Origin: DATBFG01 sp036558645
GTDB taxonomy: Bacteria; Acidobacteriota; Terriglobia; Terriglobales; Acidobacteriaceae
Assembly (NCBI GenBank): GCA_036558645.1
Contig: DATBFG010000026.1
Span: 1 to 64,000 of the forward strand
DNA length: 64,000 nucleotides
Direction: 5' to 3'
Shown piece after piece: positions 8,161 to 17,807 of this stretch; position 1 is the stretch's first letter; each line of letters opens with the position of its first letter. Below the pieces are notes generated by a model, which did no database searches, was not told where the DNA came from, and worked only from the letters and a program-made list of their open reading frames with translations. Position numbers and translations under genes: made by a program.

Positions 8161-9561
8161 TTACGTCTCAGCCGGTTTCCAATCTTCGAAGCTTCTCGCC
8201 CCACCCTTCATGCGGTTCGTCACGAACTGCGTCCACACGAACTTAATGACGCGGGCATCGTTGTAGCAGTAGGCGAGGTTATGATTTAGCGTCGAAAAGC
8301 AATGCTGCTGGCAGGTTTTTTTCATCTTTGCCAACTCAGTCTTCTCGAACTTGTGGCCGTCAATGTTCCCCCAATCGAAGGTCGAGGGATACATCGGGAA
8401 GCACGGTGCCACTGTTCCGTCCGTGCGAACGATAACGTTATTCTGTCCTCCGCGGCAATTCCACTCTGCAAAGTGCAACCGCCCATTGTCGTTCACGATA
8501 CCGGGAAGACCCTCGAGTTGCTTCGCCATGTCGCCGTTCACCGCGCTGCCGTCACCATGCCAGCCCAGGCGCTCCAGGTCGCTTGGACTTGCCATCCGAA
8601 TGAAGGCCTTGATTTCCTGCAGCCGCTGAATCGAGTTCACCATCTGGTATCCAGCCCTATTCTTGTCGATCAGCCAGTCGACCAGCGAGTCAATGTCTCG
8701 CCAGTCTTCCGGACGGATGTAGGTTGGATTTTCCGAGAGATGCTTGAAGTGCTCATCCTGCTCGAGCATAGGAGTTTCGTTAATGTGGTAGTCCGTCGCG
8801 ATACGATGCGCCCGCGCATATTCAGTCAACTGGCGCACGTCCTGGGTATTGTTCCGGCAAATGTTGATGTTGAAGAACACCATATAGCCGTGCGCGTACT
8901 GTTTCCTCATCAGGTATTCAAGGTTCTTTTGTACCGGTATGAGCGCCTTCGGCAGGCTCGGTTTCTCATCCCACGCATCAAGCGCGAAATTGTAGACGGC
9001 GACGCCGGCGTCCCCCAGGCGATCAATCACCTCGGGGCGCAGCAGCCGGCCGTTGGTTCCGATGTAAACCCAGAATCCCTTCTTCGCAGCATAATAGACG
9101 ACTTTATGTGCAAACTGTGGGCGCAGAAGCGGCTCGCCACCCATTAGCGCGAGCACACGGCATCCATGGTCGTAGAGCCAGTCAATGGACCGACGCGCCA
9201 TATCTTCGGTCATCCCTTTCACCTTGTTGTTGTAAGCCCAGCAGTACCAGCAGTCGAGATTGCACTTGTACTCTACAAACAGGTAAGCAGTAATGGGATG
9301 GAAGTCTCCCGGCAGCACGCGCGAGCGGATGTACGGAAAAAGCCAGCCGCGCATCTTGCGGTAGATCTGCGGCCAAGTCCAGTCACGATGATCGGGTGGT
9401 GTTTCGGGACCTGGATCGGCCAGCCTTTCGGGATATTGCGGAAACACCGGCTCTGGCAACGTCATTCCCTTGGGCGAAGGGACCAGAACCGGACCCGGCG
9501 TAGAGTTCATCAGCAAGTTGTGGATGTCAACGTCGATACGAAATTTCGGGGCTGTGGCCAT
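8161..9561 (-). CDS. Radical SAM protein with SPASM-like C-terminal cysteines
   Basis: A 466-residue radical SAM protein. Cys100, Cys104 and Cys107 (CNLDCWYC) form the CxxxCxxC motif that binds the 4Fe-4S cluster and S-adenosylmethionine. It is followed by the MGGEPLLRP glycine motif and the TNGRLL strand of the partial TIM barrel. The C-terminal part has a second set of cysteines (EWNCRGG, APCF, TCQQHC, AYCYND), as in SPASM/Twitch domains that hold auxiliary clusters. Its substrate is unknown; SPASM enzymes modify peptides, proteins or small molecules. It lies 101 bases downstream of the double-activase gene on the same strand and ends at the terminator, so it is probably the third gene of that operon. 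About 90 residues precede the cluster motif, a long N-terminal extension with many prolines. Confidence 0.88.
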   Translation of the reverse strand: MATAPKFRIDVDIHNLLMNSTPGPVLVPSPKGMTLPEPVFPQYPERLADPGPETPPDHRDWTWPQIYRKMRGWLFPYIRSRVLPGDFHPITAYLFVEYKCNLDCWYCWAYNNKVKGMTEDMARRSIDWLYDHGCRVLALMGGEPLLRPQFAHKVVYYAAKKGFWVYIGTNGRLLRPEVIDRLGDAGVAVYNFALDAWDEKPSLPKALIPVQKNLEYLMRKQYAHGYMVFFNINICRNNTQDVRQLTEYARAHRIATDYHINETPMLEQDEHFKHLSENPTYIRPEDWRDIDSLVDWLIDKNRAGYQMVNSIQRLQEIKAFIRMASPSDLERLGWHGDGSAVNGDMAKQLEGLPGIVNDNGRLHFAEWNCRGGQNNVIVRTDGTVAPCFPMYPSTFDWGNIDGHKFEKTELAKMKKTCQQHCFSTLNHNLAYCYNDARVIKFVWTQFVTNRMKGGARSFEDWKPAET

Positions 9562-9662
9562 TGCTCAGATATCCCCCTTGGAAGACTTGATAGAAGGGCA
9601 CACCACTGGCGTGGACCGCCAGTTTGGGGTTCATGCTTAGCAGGCCGCGGACTCGTCCGAGT

Positions 9663-12600
9663 CTAATCGGCCGCCATTTCCTGGATCTCTCGTTCGACTC
9701 CGGATTGCTCCTGCACCAATCCCGACTGTCCGCGCAGTTGAGCTTCGAGAGCCGCTAGCTGAGCTTCAATATCCTGCTCGGCTGTTCGTTTTCTGATGAT
9801 CTCCTCGCGATAACGTCGCAAGAAATAGTCAATGGTTTCAACGCGGATTCTGATCGAGCCTGAGGGTTTGTTCTCGTCAAGGTCCTTAAAGCAGAAATAC
9901 GGAGTACCCGATTGCTCGATGATGCCTTCAACCACACCATATATTGGCGCGTCGTGACCGCACTTGAAGCTGGAAATCTCCAGCGCCACCAGATTGGGAT
10001 GGCGCGCCGTGAACTTTGCCGCCCAGATCTTGTGATTGGTGCTGCAGGAATAAGAGTTCTTCCAGGCATCGCCAATGTCAAGCGGGTGGCTGATGATCCC
10101 GGCGCGAACCTCATCGCCAAACAACCGCTCCAGCATGTCATCATCCATGGGCAGCGTGTTCTGCGAGAAGATCGGGTATCCGAGCTTCTGGAATTCGTCG
10201 AGGATCTCGTGATTCAGACCGGGATCGTGGTGGTAAGGACGACCCAGCATCACGATACCAATGCGGTCTTCGCGTTCGAGTTGGTCAATAACTTCGCGGG
10301 CACGTCGGCGAATACCGCTTTCGTAGTCCTCCAGCGCCTTGAAGCCGGCTTCTACGGCGCGATCGTTTTCTTCCAGCGACAATCCAAGTAGAGACTCGCA
10401 GGCCTGAAGCATCTGGTGCGCAAAAAGCTTTTTGTCTGCAAAGTTAAGTACTGGATCGATGTACTTGACGTTGTTCTCGGCAAAAACGTCGTTTTCCTTG
10501 GTGAATGCTGCTTTTACCGTTTCCGGAGTCGCCGTGACTGTTGGGCATGCATTCGTTCCTGTCAGGTTCACCAGTTTCGAATGCAGAACGTCGTACATGG
10601 GGAAAAAGATCGCGTCGAGCGGCTTCTTGCGGTGCTTTTCCTGAATCAGGTTGTAAACGTGCGAGACTCCAATCTTTGCCGGGAAGCAAGGATCGATGGC
10701 CCCGCGACTCGCGCCGGCACGATATAGATCAGAACTCGTGTAGTCGGAGTAGACGATGTTTTCCGGCGGCACACCCAGGCTTTCAAAGTACGCATTGAAG
10801 AGCGGCGCGTAAGTATAGATATTTAGCACGCGCGGGATGCCAATGCGTAAGGTCTTGCGCTTCTGGATCAGTGCAATCCGCTCCTTCACTTTAGCGGACT
10901 TCATCCACCCGAGCGTGGGAAGGGAATCGGCCACACTCTTTGCATTCGTCGGGCGGAAAACCTCCTTCGATGCCATATCCACGAAATTCGGATGCTGATC
11001 GCGGATCTGATCCAGTCCGGCCTTGATGTCCTTCATGTCGTTCAGGTCTTCGACAGTTCCCTTTTCGCAGGTGGCGATAATCAAGCGCTGCTCGCCCACC
11101 ATCAGTGGAACCTTGGTGACCTTTTCCATCGGCACAAAATTCTTGATCGGCTCGGTCCGCACATCGATGAAGGTGCGCAGGCAATTGTTCTTGCAGAAAT
11201 AGCAACGCGTTTCTTCGTTGCGCGTCGTACGGTATTCAATCTTGCGGACGGCCTCGAGTCCGATGAAAGTGGTCTGCTGGCCTTTCCGCCAGAGCCGTAG
11301 AGACTCTTGCGCCGCACCGATCGCTCCCGACTCACCGCAATGCTCGTGAACGATGATCTCCGGTGTCTTCCCGGCAGCCCGGAAGCTGTTTTGAATGAAG
11401 TCGACCTCGGCCTTGACCACCGCGAGATTGTTTTGTGTACCTCCCTGCAGCACAAACCGCGTACCCAAAGCCGCAAGATTGGGAATACTGGCAACGTATA
11501 GGAAAACATTCTTGGGCAGAACCGCAGCCAATCCGGCCAGAATTTCTTCTGCGCGCCAGCCCTGGCGCTGGAAGTTCACGATATCCGACTGCATGAAGAC
11601 GGCGCATCCATAACCGAAGACTGGCATGGCATTCGCGGAAAATGCCAGGTCAGCATATTGATTCACGCTTAGTCCAAAGCCCTCTGCGGTAGATTGCAGA
11701 AAGTATCCGTTGCCAGCCGAGCATTGTGTGTTGAGTTTGAAGTCCTTCACTCGACCGTTGTGCAAGATGATGATCTTGATGTCCTGTCCGCCGACATCAA
11801 CGATCACGTGCGGATCTTCGTAGAACTTCAGCGCAGATTCAGTATGAGCGACAGTCTCTACCAGCGCGACATCAGCCTTCAGGACATCCTTCAGGATGTC
11901 CTTGGCATAACCTGTCGTCGCCACGCCGAGCACTTCCAGTTTGGCATTCTGTTCTTCCACCTGGCCGCGCAGGTTCTCGAACATCTCGATCGTGTCCTGA
12001 ATTGGGTTCCCGTTCGAGAGTTGATACGCTTTGCAGAGAATATCTCCGCTCTCGTTGAGCAGAACCGCCTTCGTCGAGGTCGATCCGCCGTCGATGCCGA
12101 TGAAGCCGCCAACGGTGCTTCCCTTCTGGAATGTTGCTGGCGTGAACTTTTTACGGCGATACGCTTCCTTGAAGACATCGAATTCACCGGGATTTTCCAC
12201 CAACCCCTTGCCGCCTGACTTCGCTTTTTCCTCCTGGCGTCCGAACTCGATGTAGTGGATAAGCTGATCGTAGCCCCGGTAGCAGCCCACGCAATCTTCT
12301 TCGCTCTTGCCGAACTCCACTGCGCCTATCGCAGCAAAGTACTGGGCATTTTCGGGGACCTTAATCAGATCCTCTGGTTTTGCACCCTCCGGGATCTGAA
12401 CCTTTCGCTCTTTCCACATGCGCGGGATGTTCGCCTGCCAGGCTTCACGCATTCCCTTGATAAAGCTATTCGGACCGCCCAGCAACAGCACATGCGGACG
12501 CAATGTGTGGCCGCGGGTAAGAACGCTCAGATTCTGGAGGACGATGGCCTCGAACAATGACGCCATCAATTCATCTGAAGGAGTTCCAACTTTTTGCAGC

Positions 12601-13253
12601 CCGTTGATATCGGTTTCTGCAAACACACCGCACTTCCCGGCGACCTTGTGCAGCTTTACACCTTGATACTTCTGCTCTGCCAGCAGCTCAGTCGGAATCT
12701 TCAACTTGGCGTTGATCTTGTCGATGACTGCGCCCGTTCCGCCAGCACACTTGTCGTTCATCGATGGAATCTTTTTCTTCCGTCCAGTTTCCTCGTCATC
12801 TTTGAAGACAATGATCTTGGCATCCTGTCCGCCGAGTTCGATGACCGAGTACACCTCGGGATGCATCTTCTCCACGGCGAGAGAGACCGCAGTGACTTCC
12901 TGCACAAATTTCGCGCCTACCTGGTCGCCGATCGCGCCGCCGCCAGATCCGGTCAGGAACATACGCGTATTGTGCCGATTGATTCCAACCTCGGCCTCTA
13001 TGCGCTTCAGGAATTCGAGCGTCTTTTCGGGCTGCTTGGTTTCGTGTCGCTGATAATCGCGCCAGAGAATCTCGTCGGTCGCTGCATCGACCACGACTGC
13101 CTTCACCGTCGTGGAACCGACGTCCAAACCGACCATGAACTTGGTCACGTGGTCGTGCGGCTTGTGTCCGTTTTTGCCGTGCGTGACGGGTGACGGAACT
13201 TGAGGTTCGAGGGGTGTAATCTGAATCAGCTGTGGACCCTTATGGTCGTGCAT
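9663..13253 (-). CDS. Double 2-hydroxyacyl-CoA-dehydratase-type activase fused to a DUF2229-like region
   Basis: A 1196-residue protein. The ATG at 13253 has AGAGAGGA upstream, better than the TTG 51 bases earlier. Two BcrAD/BadFG (ASKHA ATPase) modules lie in tandem. Module 1, residues ~42-315, has VGLDVGSTTVKAVVVD, IELGGQDAK, and the cluster cysteines in NDKCAGGTG (Cys169) and GKCGVFAETD (Cys208). Module 2, ~383-668, has IGIDGGSTSTKAVLL, VDVGGQDIK, TQCSAGNG (Cys511) and YGCAVFMQSD (Cys550). A CYFCKNNC motif follows (684-691), and then a DUF2229/COG3580-type region begins near 800 (KTLRIGIPRVLNIY). In HgdC/FldI, the paired cysteines of two subunits share one 4Fe-4S cluster and ATP hydrolysis drives electron injection. 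Here two modules in one chain could form that dimer internally. The electron acceptor is probably the product of 13360-15153. Confidence 0.9.
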   Translation of the reverse strand: MHDHKGPQLIQITPLEPQVPSPVTHGKNGHKPHDHVTKFMVGLDVGSTTVKAVVVDAATDEILWRDYQRHETKQPEKTLEFLKRIEAEVGINRHNTRMFLTGSGGGAIGDQVGAKFVQEVTAVSLAVEKMHPEVYSVIELGGQDAKIIVFKDDEETGRKKKIPSMNDKCAGGTGAVIDKINAKLKIPTELLAEQKYQGVKLHKVAGKCGVFAETDINGLQKVGTPSDELMASLFEAIVLQNLSVLTRGHTLRPHVLLLGGPNSFIKGMREAWQANIPRMWKERKVQIPEGAKPEDLIKVPENAQYFAAIGAVEFGKSEEDCVGCYRGYDQLIHYIEFGRQEEKAKSGGKGLVENPGEFDVFKEAYRRKKFTPATFQKGSTVGGFIGIDGGSTSTKAVLLNESGDILCKAYQLSNGNPIQDTIEMFENLRGQVEEQNAKLEVLGVATTGYAKDILKDVLKADVALVETVAHTESALKFYEDPHVIVDVGGQDIKIIILHNGRVKDFKLNTQCSAGNGYFLQSTAEGFGLSVNQYADLAFSANAMPVFGYGCAVFMQSDIVNFQRQGWRAEEILAGLAAVLPKNVFLYVASIPNLAALGTRFVLQGGTQNNLAVVKAEVDFIQNSFRAAGKTPEIIVHEHCGESGAIGAAQESLRLWRKGQQTTFIGLEAVRKIEYRTTRNEETRCYFCKNNCLRTFIDVRTEPIKNFVPMEKVTKVPLMVGEQRLIIATCEKGTVEDLNDMKDIKAGLDQIRDQHPNFVDMASKEVFRPTNAKSVADSLPTLGWMKSAKVKERIALIQKRKTLRIGIPRVLNIYTYAPLFNAYFESLGVPPENIVYSDYTSSDLYRAGASRGAIDPCFPAKIGVSHVYNLIQEKHRKKPLDAIFFPMYDVLHSKLVNLTGTNACPTVTATPETVKAAFTKENDVFAENNVKYIDPVLNFADKKLFAHQMLQACESLLGLSLEENDRAVEAGFKALEDYESGIRRRAREVIDQLEREDRIGIVMLGRPYHHDPGLNHEILDEFQKLGYPIFSQNTLPMDDDMLERLFGDEVRAGIISHPLDIGDAWKNSYSCSTNHKIWAAKFTARHPNLVALEISSFKCGHDAPIYGVVEGIIEQSGTPYFCFKDLDENKPSGSIRIRVETIDYFLRRYREEIIRKRTAEQDIEAQLAALEAQLRGQSGLVQEQSGVEREIQEMAAD

Positions 13254-13359
13254 CAAATCCTCTCTAATGAAGCCTCTGGTCAAGCACCAATAACTGGATC
13301 GCAACCGAATGGAGAGCGCCGGACTGACTAAACTAGCCAGCCCGGCGAACTAGAGACCA

Positions 13360-15153
13360 TCAGTCGCCTGACATGGGCGCGGGAATCGCAGGCCCAGGAA
13401 CCCGGGACCGCTTCCAGAACCGCGTGTCCTTATTGATCCTGTCGTTCACGTGAAGGATGAATTGAGCCGCAGTCCCCGCCACGCCTTCGCGGTGCGGCAC
13501 ATGGTAGAACGGGCGCTTCAGCTCGGGATGCTCGGCGATGTACTCGCGAATCTCTGACATGCTCCTGCCGGTCGACTTCAGGCATTGTTCGAACTCCGTC
13601 TTCGCCTTGACCTTGGCTTCGCCCAGCGCCATTTGCACGCGGCTATGAGCATTAACCTCACCCTCTCCAGAAGTCTCAATCGGGAGAAAGATCATGTCTT
13701 TAAACTTATTGGTCACTGCAGATTGCACGCCATCAGACTGTGACGACGGCATACATCCGAATGGCTTGAGTGCCAAGACCATGTGGCATAGTTTGTGGAC
13801 GGTGTAATAAACGTTCTTGCCGACTTCCAGATGGCCCTCTCCGCCTCGCGCGAACTGATTGTAGAAAGGATGTGCCATCTCGGCCAGGTCCGTCTGCGGA
13901 ACCAAGTGGTGCGTGAGTCCGCCCAGGTTGTCAATGGTGCGGTGATAGAAGTAGTTCCACATGCGCTCGCCGAACCCGATACCCCAGAGTTTCTTGCGCA
14001 GTCCAATGTAGTTCGCAAATTGCTTCTTGAACTCGTACCACTCCGGAGTTCTATGGGGACGATTCACGGGCCATTTGGCCTTGGCATGCGCCTTCGCCTG
14101 GTACATCAGGTATGCAACCCATGTGGCAATCGGCTCGACCAATACCTGAGCGCCCTCACGCTCGAGAAACTCGAACATATGGAAGTTGCCATCGCCTTCA
14201 GTAATCTGTGCCCAGAACTCGCCGGTGATCTTCACCAGCGGCTTCACGCGGGTGCGATCGACTTCAATCGCATCCATGCGCTCACGGGCCGTGTGGAGTG
14301 CATTGAGATAGTCCTTGCCCCACATGTGCTCGTGCCACTTCCCGAGAACGTTAAAGGTATTACGCAGAACCTTGTTGTTTTTGAACTTGGGCTTGGCCCA
14401 ATCGGGGGCACACTCTTCGATCTCAAACGACTTGCGGTTGCGCAGGTCGTCGCATAGTCCGTCTACCGTTTCGCGAAATACTCGCTCAGTTTCACCAGGG
14501 TTAGCCTCGTAAGGCCTGATCTGGTAGATCAGATCGTTAAAGACGTCGCCCATGTGCATGGCGTTCAACATGCCGAAACCAAAGTCGATCGTGAACTTCA
14601 GGCCCGGCTCACCGGACGCCGCTTTGATGCCGTCGCTATCCTTAAATAAGAGGACGCGAAAACCGTCAAACCCGGCATTCTTCAGCGCGAAGCGGTACTC
14701 CGCCTCGTACATGCCGAAGCGGCATGGACCGCAGGAACCGGCCGTGAAGAAGACATAGTTATCGAGAATCTGCTGGCGGGGTACGCCTTCCTTCTCAAGG
14801 AATTGCAGATATTGCACCAGGTTCCCGACGGTAAAGTACGTCGGATTGCACTGGCCGTTGTTGCCAAATTCCTTGCCCGTCTGGAACCCCGCGACATTGG
14901 GAACAGGAAGCTTCTCGCAACGGTAGCCGCAGCCTTGGAAGACGGCACGAATCAGATCCTCGTGCTTCCAGGTGAAGCCGCCGAACAAAATGGTCACGCG
15001 CGGCCGCTCTTCGGCAGTAAAAGCCCGCTCCACTGGACGATGAAAGTGAGTGGGTTGGTCGAGTCCGGCAATTTTGCGCAGGCGCGCGCGCTCTTCTTCC
15101 AGACGCTTCTTGATTTCAGTTTCATTTTCAATCTGCACGAAGTTCGTCGCCAT
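13360..15153 (-). CDS. COG3581-type 2-hydroxyacyl-CoA dehydratase-like / activase-associated protein
   Basis: A 597-residue protein whose ATG at 15153 follows GGAGGA with a 6-base spacer. It has the fold signature of the D-component/COG3581 family, often annotated as CoA-substrate-specific activase-related: an early Rossmann-like segment RVTILFGGFTWKHEDLI, then cysteines in GYRCEKLP, NNGQCNPTYF, TAGSCGPCRFG and a later KPFGCMPSSQSDG. These are well placed to hold a 4Fe-4S or double-cubane cluster. Residues 1-30 form a charged helix. In other bacteria this part is often fused to the activase plus DUF2229 as one ~1400-residue protein; here it is a separate gene lying 106 bases before the activase. 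No CoA-transferase, enoyl reductase or acyl-CoA pathway gene is nearby, so a classical dehydratase role is not supported. I infer the acceptor of activase electrons. Confidence 0.8.
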   Translation of the reverse strand: MATNFVQIENETEIKKRLEEERARLRKIAGLDQPTHFHRPVERAFTAEERPRVTILFGGFTWKHEDLIRAVFQGCGYRCEKLPVPNVAGFQTGKEFGNNGQCNPTYFTVGNLVQYLQFLEKEGVPRQQILDNYVFFTAGSCGPCRFGMYEAEYRFALKNAGFDGFRVLLFKDSDGIKAASGEPGLKFTIDFGFGMLNAMHMGDVFNDLIYQIRPYEANPGETERVFRETVDGLCDDLRNRKSFEIEECAPDWAKPKFKNNKVLRNTFNVLGKWHEHMWGKDYLNALHTARERMDAIEVDRTRVKPLVKITGEFWAQITEGDGNFHMFEFLEREGAQVLVEPIATWVAYLMYQAKAHAKAKWPVNRPHRTPEWYEFKKQFANYIGLRKKLWGIGFGERMWNYFYHRTIDNLGGLTHHLVPQTDLAEMAHPFYNQFARGGEGHLEVGKNVYYTVHKLCHMVLALKPFGCMPSSQSDGVQSAVTNKFKDMIFLPIETSGEGEVNAHSRVQMALGEAKVKAKTEFEQCLKSTGRSMSEIREYIAEHPELKRPFYHVPHREGVAGTAAQFILHVNDRINKDTRFWKRSRVPGPAIPAPMSGD

Positions 15154-15712
15154 GTCTTCCTCCAATGTGCGGGATATGGTAGGTAAGGTGCACGATCTGG
15201 GATGTTTGAATACAAGTGCTAGTAGACAAAGAAGGGCTAGAACGAAGAGGCAGGGAACGGGTTCGGCGTGGCCGCCCCGAAACTTTCGATCGACCTACAA
15301 ACTGCATCCGAAACTCCCCAAAGCTAGGCCAGGAGGTTGGATGTCTTACACCGGCGGAAGCTCACTAGGGGGATTCCGCAAGGCGCCGGATAGCGATGAC
15401 AACTTTATTCTAAGTATTCAAGATTCTCTTAGAACCGGGGCCCGTTGTTTACTCCCACAAAATCACCGCCGGGATGCCGGACGGCAAATCGCGATCCTCA
15501 CTTTGTAGCACATCCGGGGTACTAGTTTCAAAACGGAAAAAATCAATATTTTGGGCCGACTGGTTGAGCCATGCCCTTAGACCGGAATAAGACCTGCCCG
15601 AATGGAGGCTGTGGCGGGCTACAGAGTGCAAATCGAGCGGCTGGGGATCGCTATCAACCTGATTTAGTGGCTTGTTCGAAAGCGACGAAAAGTGGCCGCG
15701 GTCGGCCGGGAA
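15154..15712. other. 559-bp intergenic region upstream of the activase operon
   Basis: The region precedes the minus-strand activase operon and follows (on that strand) the PilZ gene. No reading frame here has a recognisable family, a good ribosome site and a plausible composition. The operon promoter should lie here, but I see no convincing -35/-10 pair, riboswitch fold or operator. Confidence 0.4.
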
Positions 15713-16066
15713 TTAGGAGTGGCTCAGGTACCCAATCTCAGAAATGGGATGGCTACATTCGACCGCAATCGTAAACTTGCCATCTTCACCAGGACGTTCG
15801 ACCCGAACGACCCTACCTTTACCTCCGAACTGAATAGGGCGTAACGACGGCCGGCCATCCACCGTCAGAGTGAAAGTGACTGGAATGGATTCCGGGATCG
15901 CTGCGGAAGACTCGATGAGAAGCCCGCCGATACTGACATTCCGGCTGATCGCCTGAACTTCTCCGGTTGACTTCCCTTGCTGGAATTTAAGACAAACTGG
16001 GTATCGAAGCGAAAAGCGGGGATGCCTTCGCGCGGCTTGGTACGACAGATTTGAAGTAGTTGCCAT
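15713..16066 (-). CDS. PilZ-domain protein (probable cyclic di-GMP receptor)
   Basis: A 117-residue protein that is essentially a single PilZ domain. Near the N-terminus RRHPRF supplies the RxxxR motif, and NVSIGG supplies the (D/N)xSxxG motif; together they bind cyclic di-GMP. The strands that follow (PVTFTLTV, GKGRVVRVE, FTIAVECSH) complete the beta barrel. The ATG at 16066 is taken as the start because the domain begins soon after; an in-frame start 48 bases upstream would add an unlikely Cys/Trp-containing leader. There is no attached output domain, so it probably acts as an adaptor. The cyclic di-GMP theme fits with the large exopolysaccharide locus downstream, but no direct link is visible. 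Confidence 0.85.
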   Translation of the reverse strand: MATTSNLSYQAARRHPRFSLRYPVCLKFQQGKSTGEVQAISRNVSIGGLLIESSAAIPESIPVTFTLTVDGRPSLRPIQFGGKGRVVRVERPGEDGKFTIAVECSHPISEIGYLSHS

Positions 16067-16552
16067 AGCCCGGTCCCAGCAGGAATTCCCTGCGAATCGT
16101 GACATGAATATCAACGCCCTACCAGATCACGCGAGGCCATTGTCCGCGGATAACCATCGGACGTCCGTCCAGATTCTGGCCTTGGATGTTGGGCCGATTT
16201 TGTCGGTTGCAGAAGTGGGCAGTGATTCAAAAACGGGAATCGTAGAAAACTGGGCAAAATAGCAGCGATCTGATACTTCCAGCCCCAAGTCGGGCCATCC
16301 CAAACGACCGGCGCCCTCTCTTGGAATCGCGCCTAACTAATTTATTCTAAAGTACTTACAAGATCATCCTTCCAGCCTCGACCAAGCTCATCGATTGGCT
16401 TAACCGACAAACTTGCGACTGGCCAGTTGGACAAATCCGGGCGGTTCTCAAGGACCAGTCCACCTCGATGTCTTCGGAAATCCGCCATGGGCGCGGGATG
16501 TCCTTCCGAGACCTTCTCGTCTGGCGGGGAATCCTCAAGACTAGTCACACAT
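16067..16552. other. 486-bp intergenic region between divergent genes
   Basis: The region separates the minus-strand PilZ gene from the plus-strand secreted protein at 16553. A minus-strand frame at 16342-16611 (89 codons) has no recognisable motif and overlaps the start of the secreted protein, so it is not called. Promoters for both flanking genes are expected here but none could be identified with confidence. Confidence 0.4.
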
Positions 16553-17545
16553 ATGACGCTCCCCCACTTTCTCAGCAGCCAGTCCATTTCCCGTCTTTTT
16601 TCGGTCCTCACTCTCTTGGGTCTCCTAGCCGCGACCGGCGTGGCAGATACTCAAGGGCTCCCGCCAAAGAGTAGCGGTATTGTCGCAAACCCTGCCTCCG
16701 TGGATTTCGGCAGTGTGCGCGTGGGCCAACAAAGCACAAAGACAGAGACTTTGACTAACACGGCGAGCACGGGTCTCACTGTCTATTCCAGCAATTTCAC
16801 GGGAGCCGGTTTCTCGGCGAGCGGATTGACCGTGCCTCTTTTTATAGCCGCCGGAGAAAGCTTTACGTTCAATTTAGTTTTCGCGCCTCAGGCGAGTGGC
16901 GCCGTCAGTGGAAACCTGACGCTGAGTTCTCGCAATGGACGCTCGAAGTTGATCATTAATCTGACGGGCACCGGCACATCGGCTGGAACCTTGGCGGTGT
17001 CGCCAACAAGCTTGAACTTCGGAAACGTGACCGTTGGGACAAGCAAGAGCATGTCAGGAAAATTGACCGCATCGGGTGCTAGCGTCACGGTCAATTCCGC
17101 ATCAGTGAATACTTCGGAATACAAAATCACCGGCATCACATTGCCTCTGACAATTACCGCGGGAAGCAGCGCAAATTTCAGTGTGACCTTCACGCCGCAG
17201 GACAGCGGCACCGCGAATGACACGGCTTCATTCGCGAGCGATGCATCCAATACCCCCACAACCGAATCACTCACCGGTGTCGGGAATGCCGCACCACCGC
17301 ACGTCGTCGATCTCAGCTGGGATGCCAGCACTTCTCCCGATATCGTCGGATATAACGTCTATCGCGGAACCAAGTCAGGCGGGCCCTACACAAAGATCAA
17401 CAGCGCGCTGGATCCTGTCACGACATACGATGATCCAACTGTGGCCGCGGGTCAGACCTATTACTACGTGACCACGGCTGTCGACGGCTCTGATATTGAG
17501 AGTGATTATTCCAACCAAGTAAAGGCGGTGATCCCCACACCGTAA
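16553..17545 (+). CDS. Secreted choice-of-anchor-D (ASH/HYDIN-like) protein with a C-terminal Fn3-like domain
   Basis: A 330-residue secreted protein. The ATG at 16553 is chosen because a signal peptide (LFSVLTLLGLLAATGVADTQG) begins right after it; frames opening further upstream add a charged leader. Two choice-of-anchor-D type Ig-like domains follow (starts at PASVDFGSVRVGQQS and PTSLNFGNVTVGTSKS), each with the VDFGxVxVG core and FxPQxSG strand. The last ~90 residues (HVVDLSWDASTSPDIVGYNVYRG... to ESDYSNQVKAV) are a fibronectin-type-III-like module. No enzymatic domain, transmembrane anchor or sorting signal is visible. These modules usually make extended adhesive or structural surface proteins. 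Its paralogue is 262 bases downstream (17808-19130). Confidence 0.78.
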   Translation: MTLPHFLSSQSISRLFSVLTLLGLLAATGVADTQGLPPKSSGIVANPASVDFGSVRVGQQSTKTETLTNTASTGLTVYSSNFTGAGFSASGLTVPLFIAAGESFTFNLVFAPQASGAVSGNLTLSSRNGRSKLIINLTGTGTSAGTLAVSPTSLNFGNVTVGTSKSMSGKLTASGASVTVNSASVNTSEYKITGITLPLTITAGSSANFSVTFTPQDSGTANDTASFASDASNTPTTESLTGVGNAAPPHVVDLSWDASTSPDIVGYNVYRGTKSGGPYTKINSALDPVTTYDDPTVAAGQTYYYVTTAVDGSDIESDYSNQVKAVIPTP

Positions 17546-17807
17546 CCGCGCAGTTCTCTGCGTGCCCTATTAGCCCAACCTGGGAAGAACCCGGACTGGC
17601 GAGGATGCAAATTTCCGTGTACCCTCAATCGAAATATCCTTTCCGGCTTGGAGTGACTGCTGCCCCGCTTCTTTGCTTTAGGATGACCACTTTGCGGGCA
17701 TCAACCTGTTGGGTTACTGAAGTCGTGGGCCGTCAGCACGAAGAGGGTTGTATTTAAGGGCTCTGGCGGGTTCATGTTTGCTCCGGGATAATCGTGGGCA
17801 TAAACCC

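Noticed and set aside
8302..9147. A 281-codon plus-strand frame across the radical SAM gene
   Set aside because: It is opposite a protein with a clear radical SAM motif and SPASM cysteines, and has no family features of its own.
9606..9622. A 6-bp hairpin (CTGGCG / CGCCAG) between the activase and the radical SAM gene
   Set aside because: There is no T run on the minus strand after it, so it is not a clear intrinsic terminator and does not break the operon.
12594..13193. A 199-codon plus-strand frame across the activase gene
   Set aside because: It is opposite conserved ASKHA motifs and has no recognisable start site or domain.
16342..16611. An 89-codon minus-strand frame upstream of the secreted protein gene
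   Set aside because: No ribosome site or motif is seen, and it overlaps the signal-peptide start of the real gene on the other strand.
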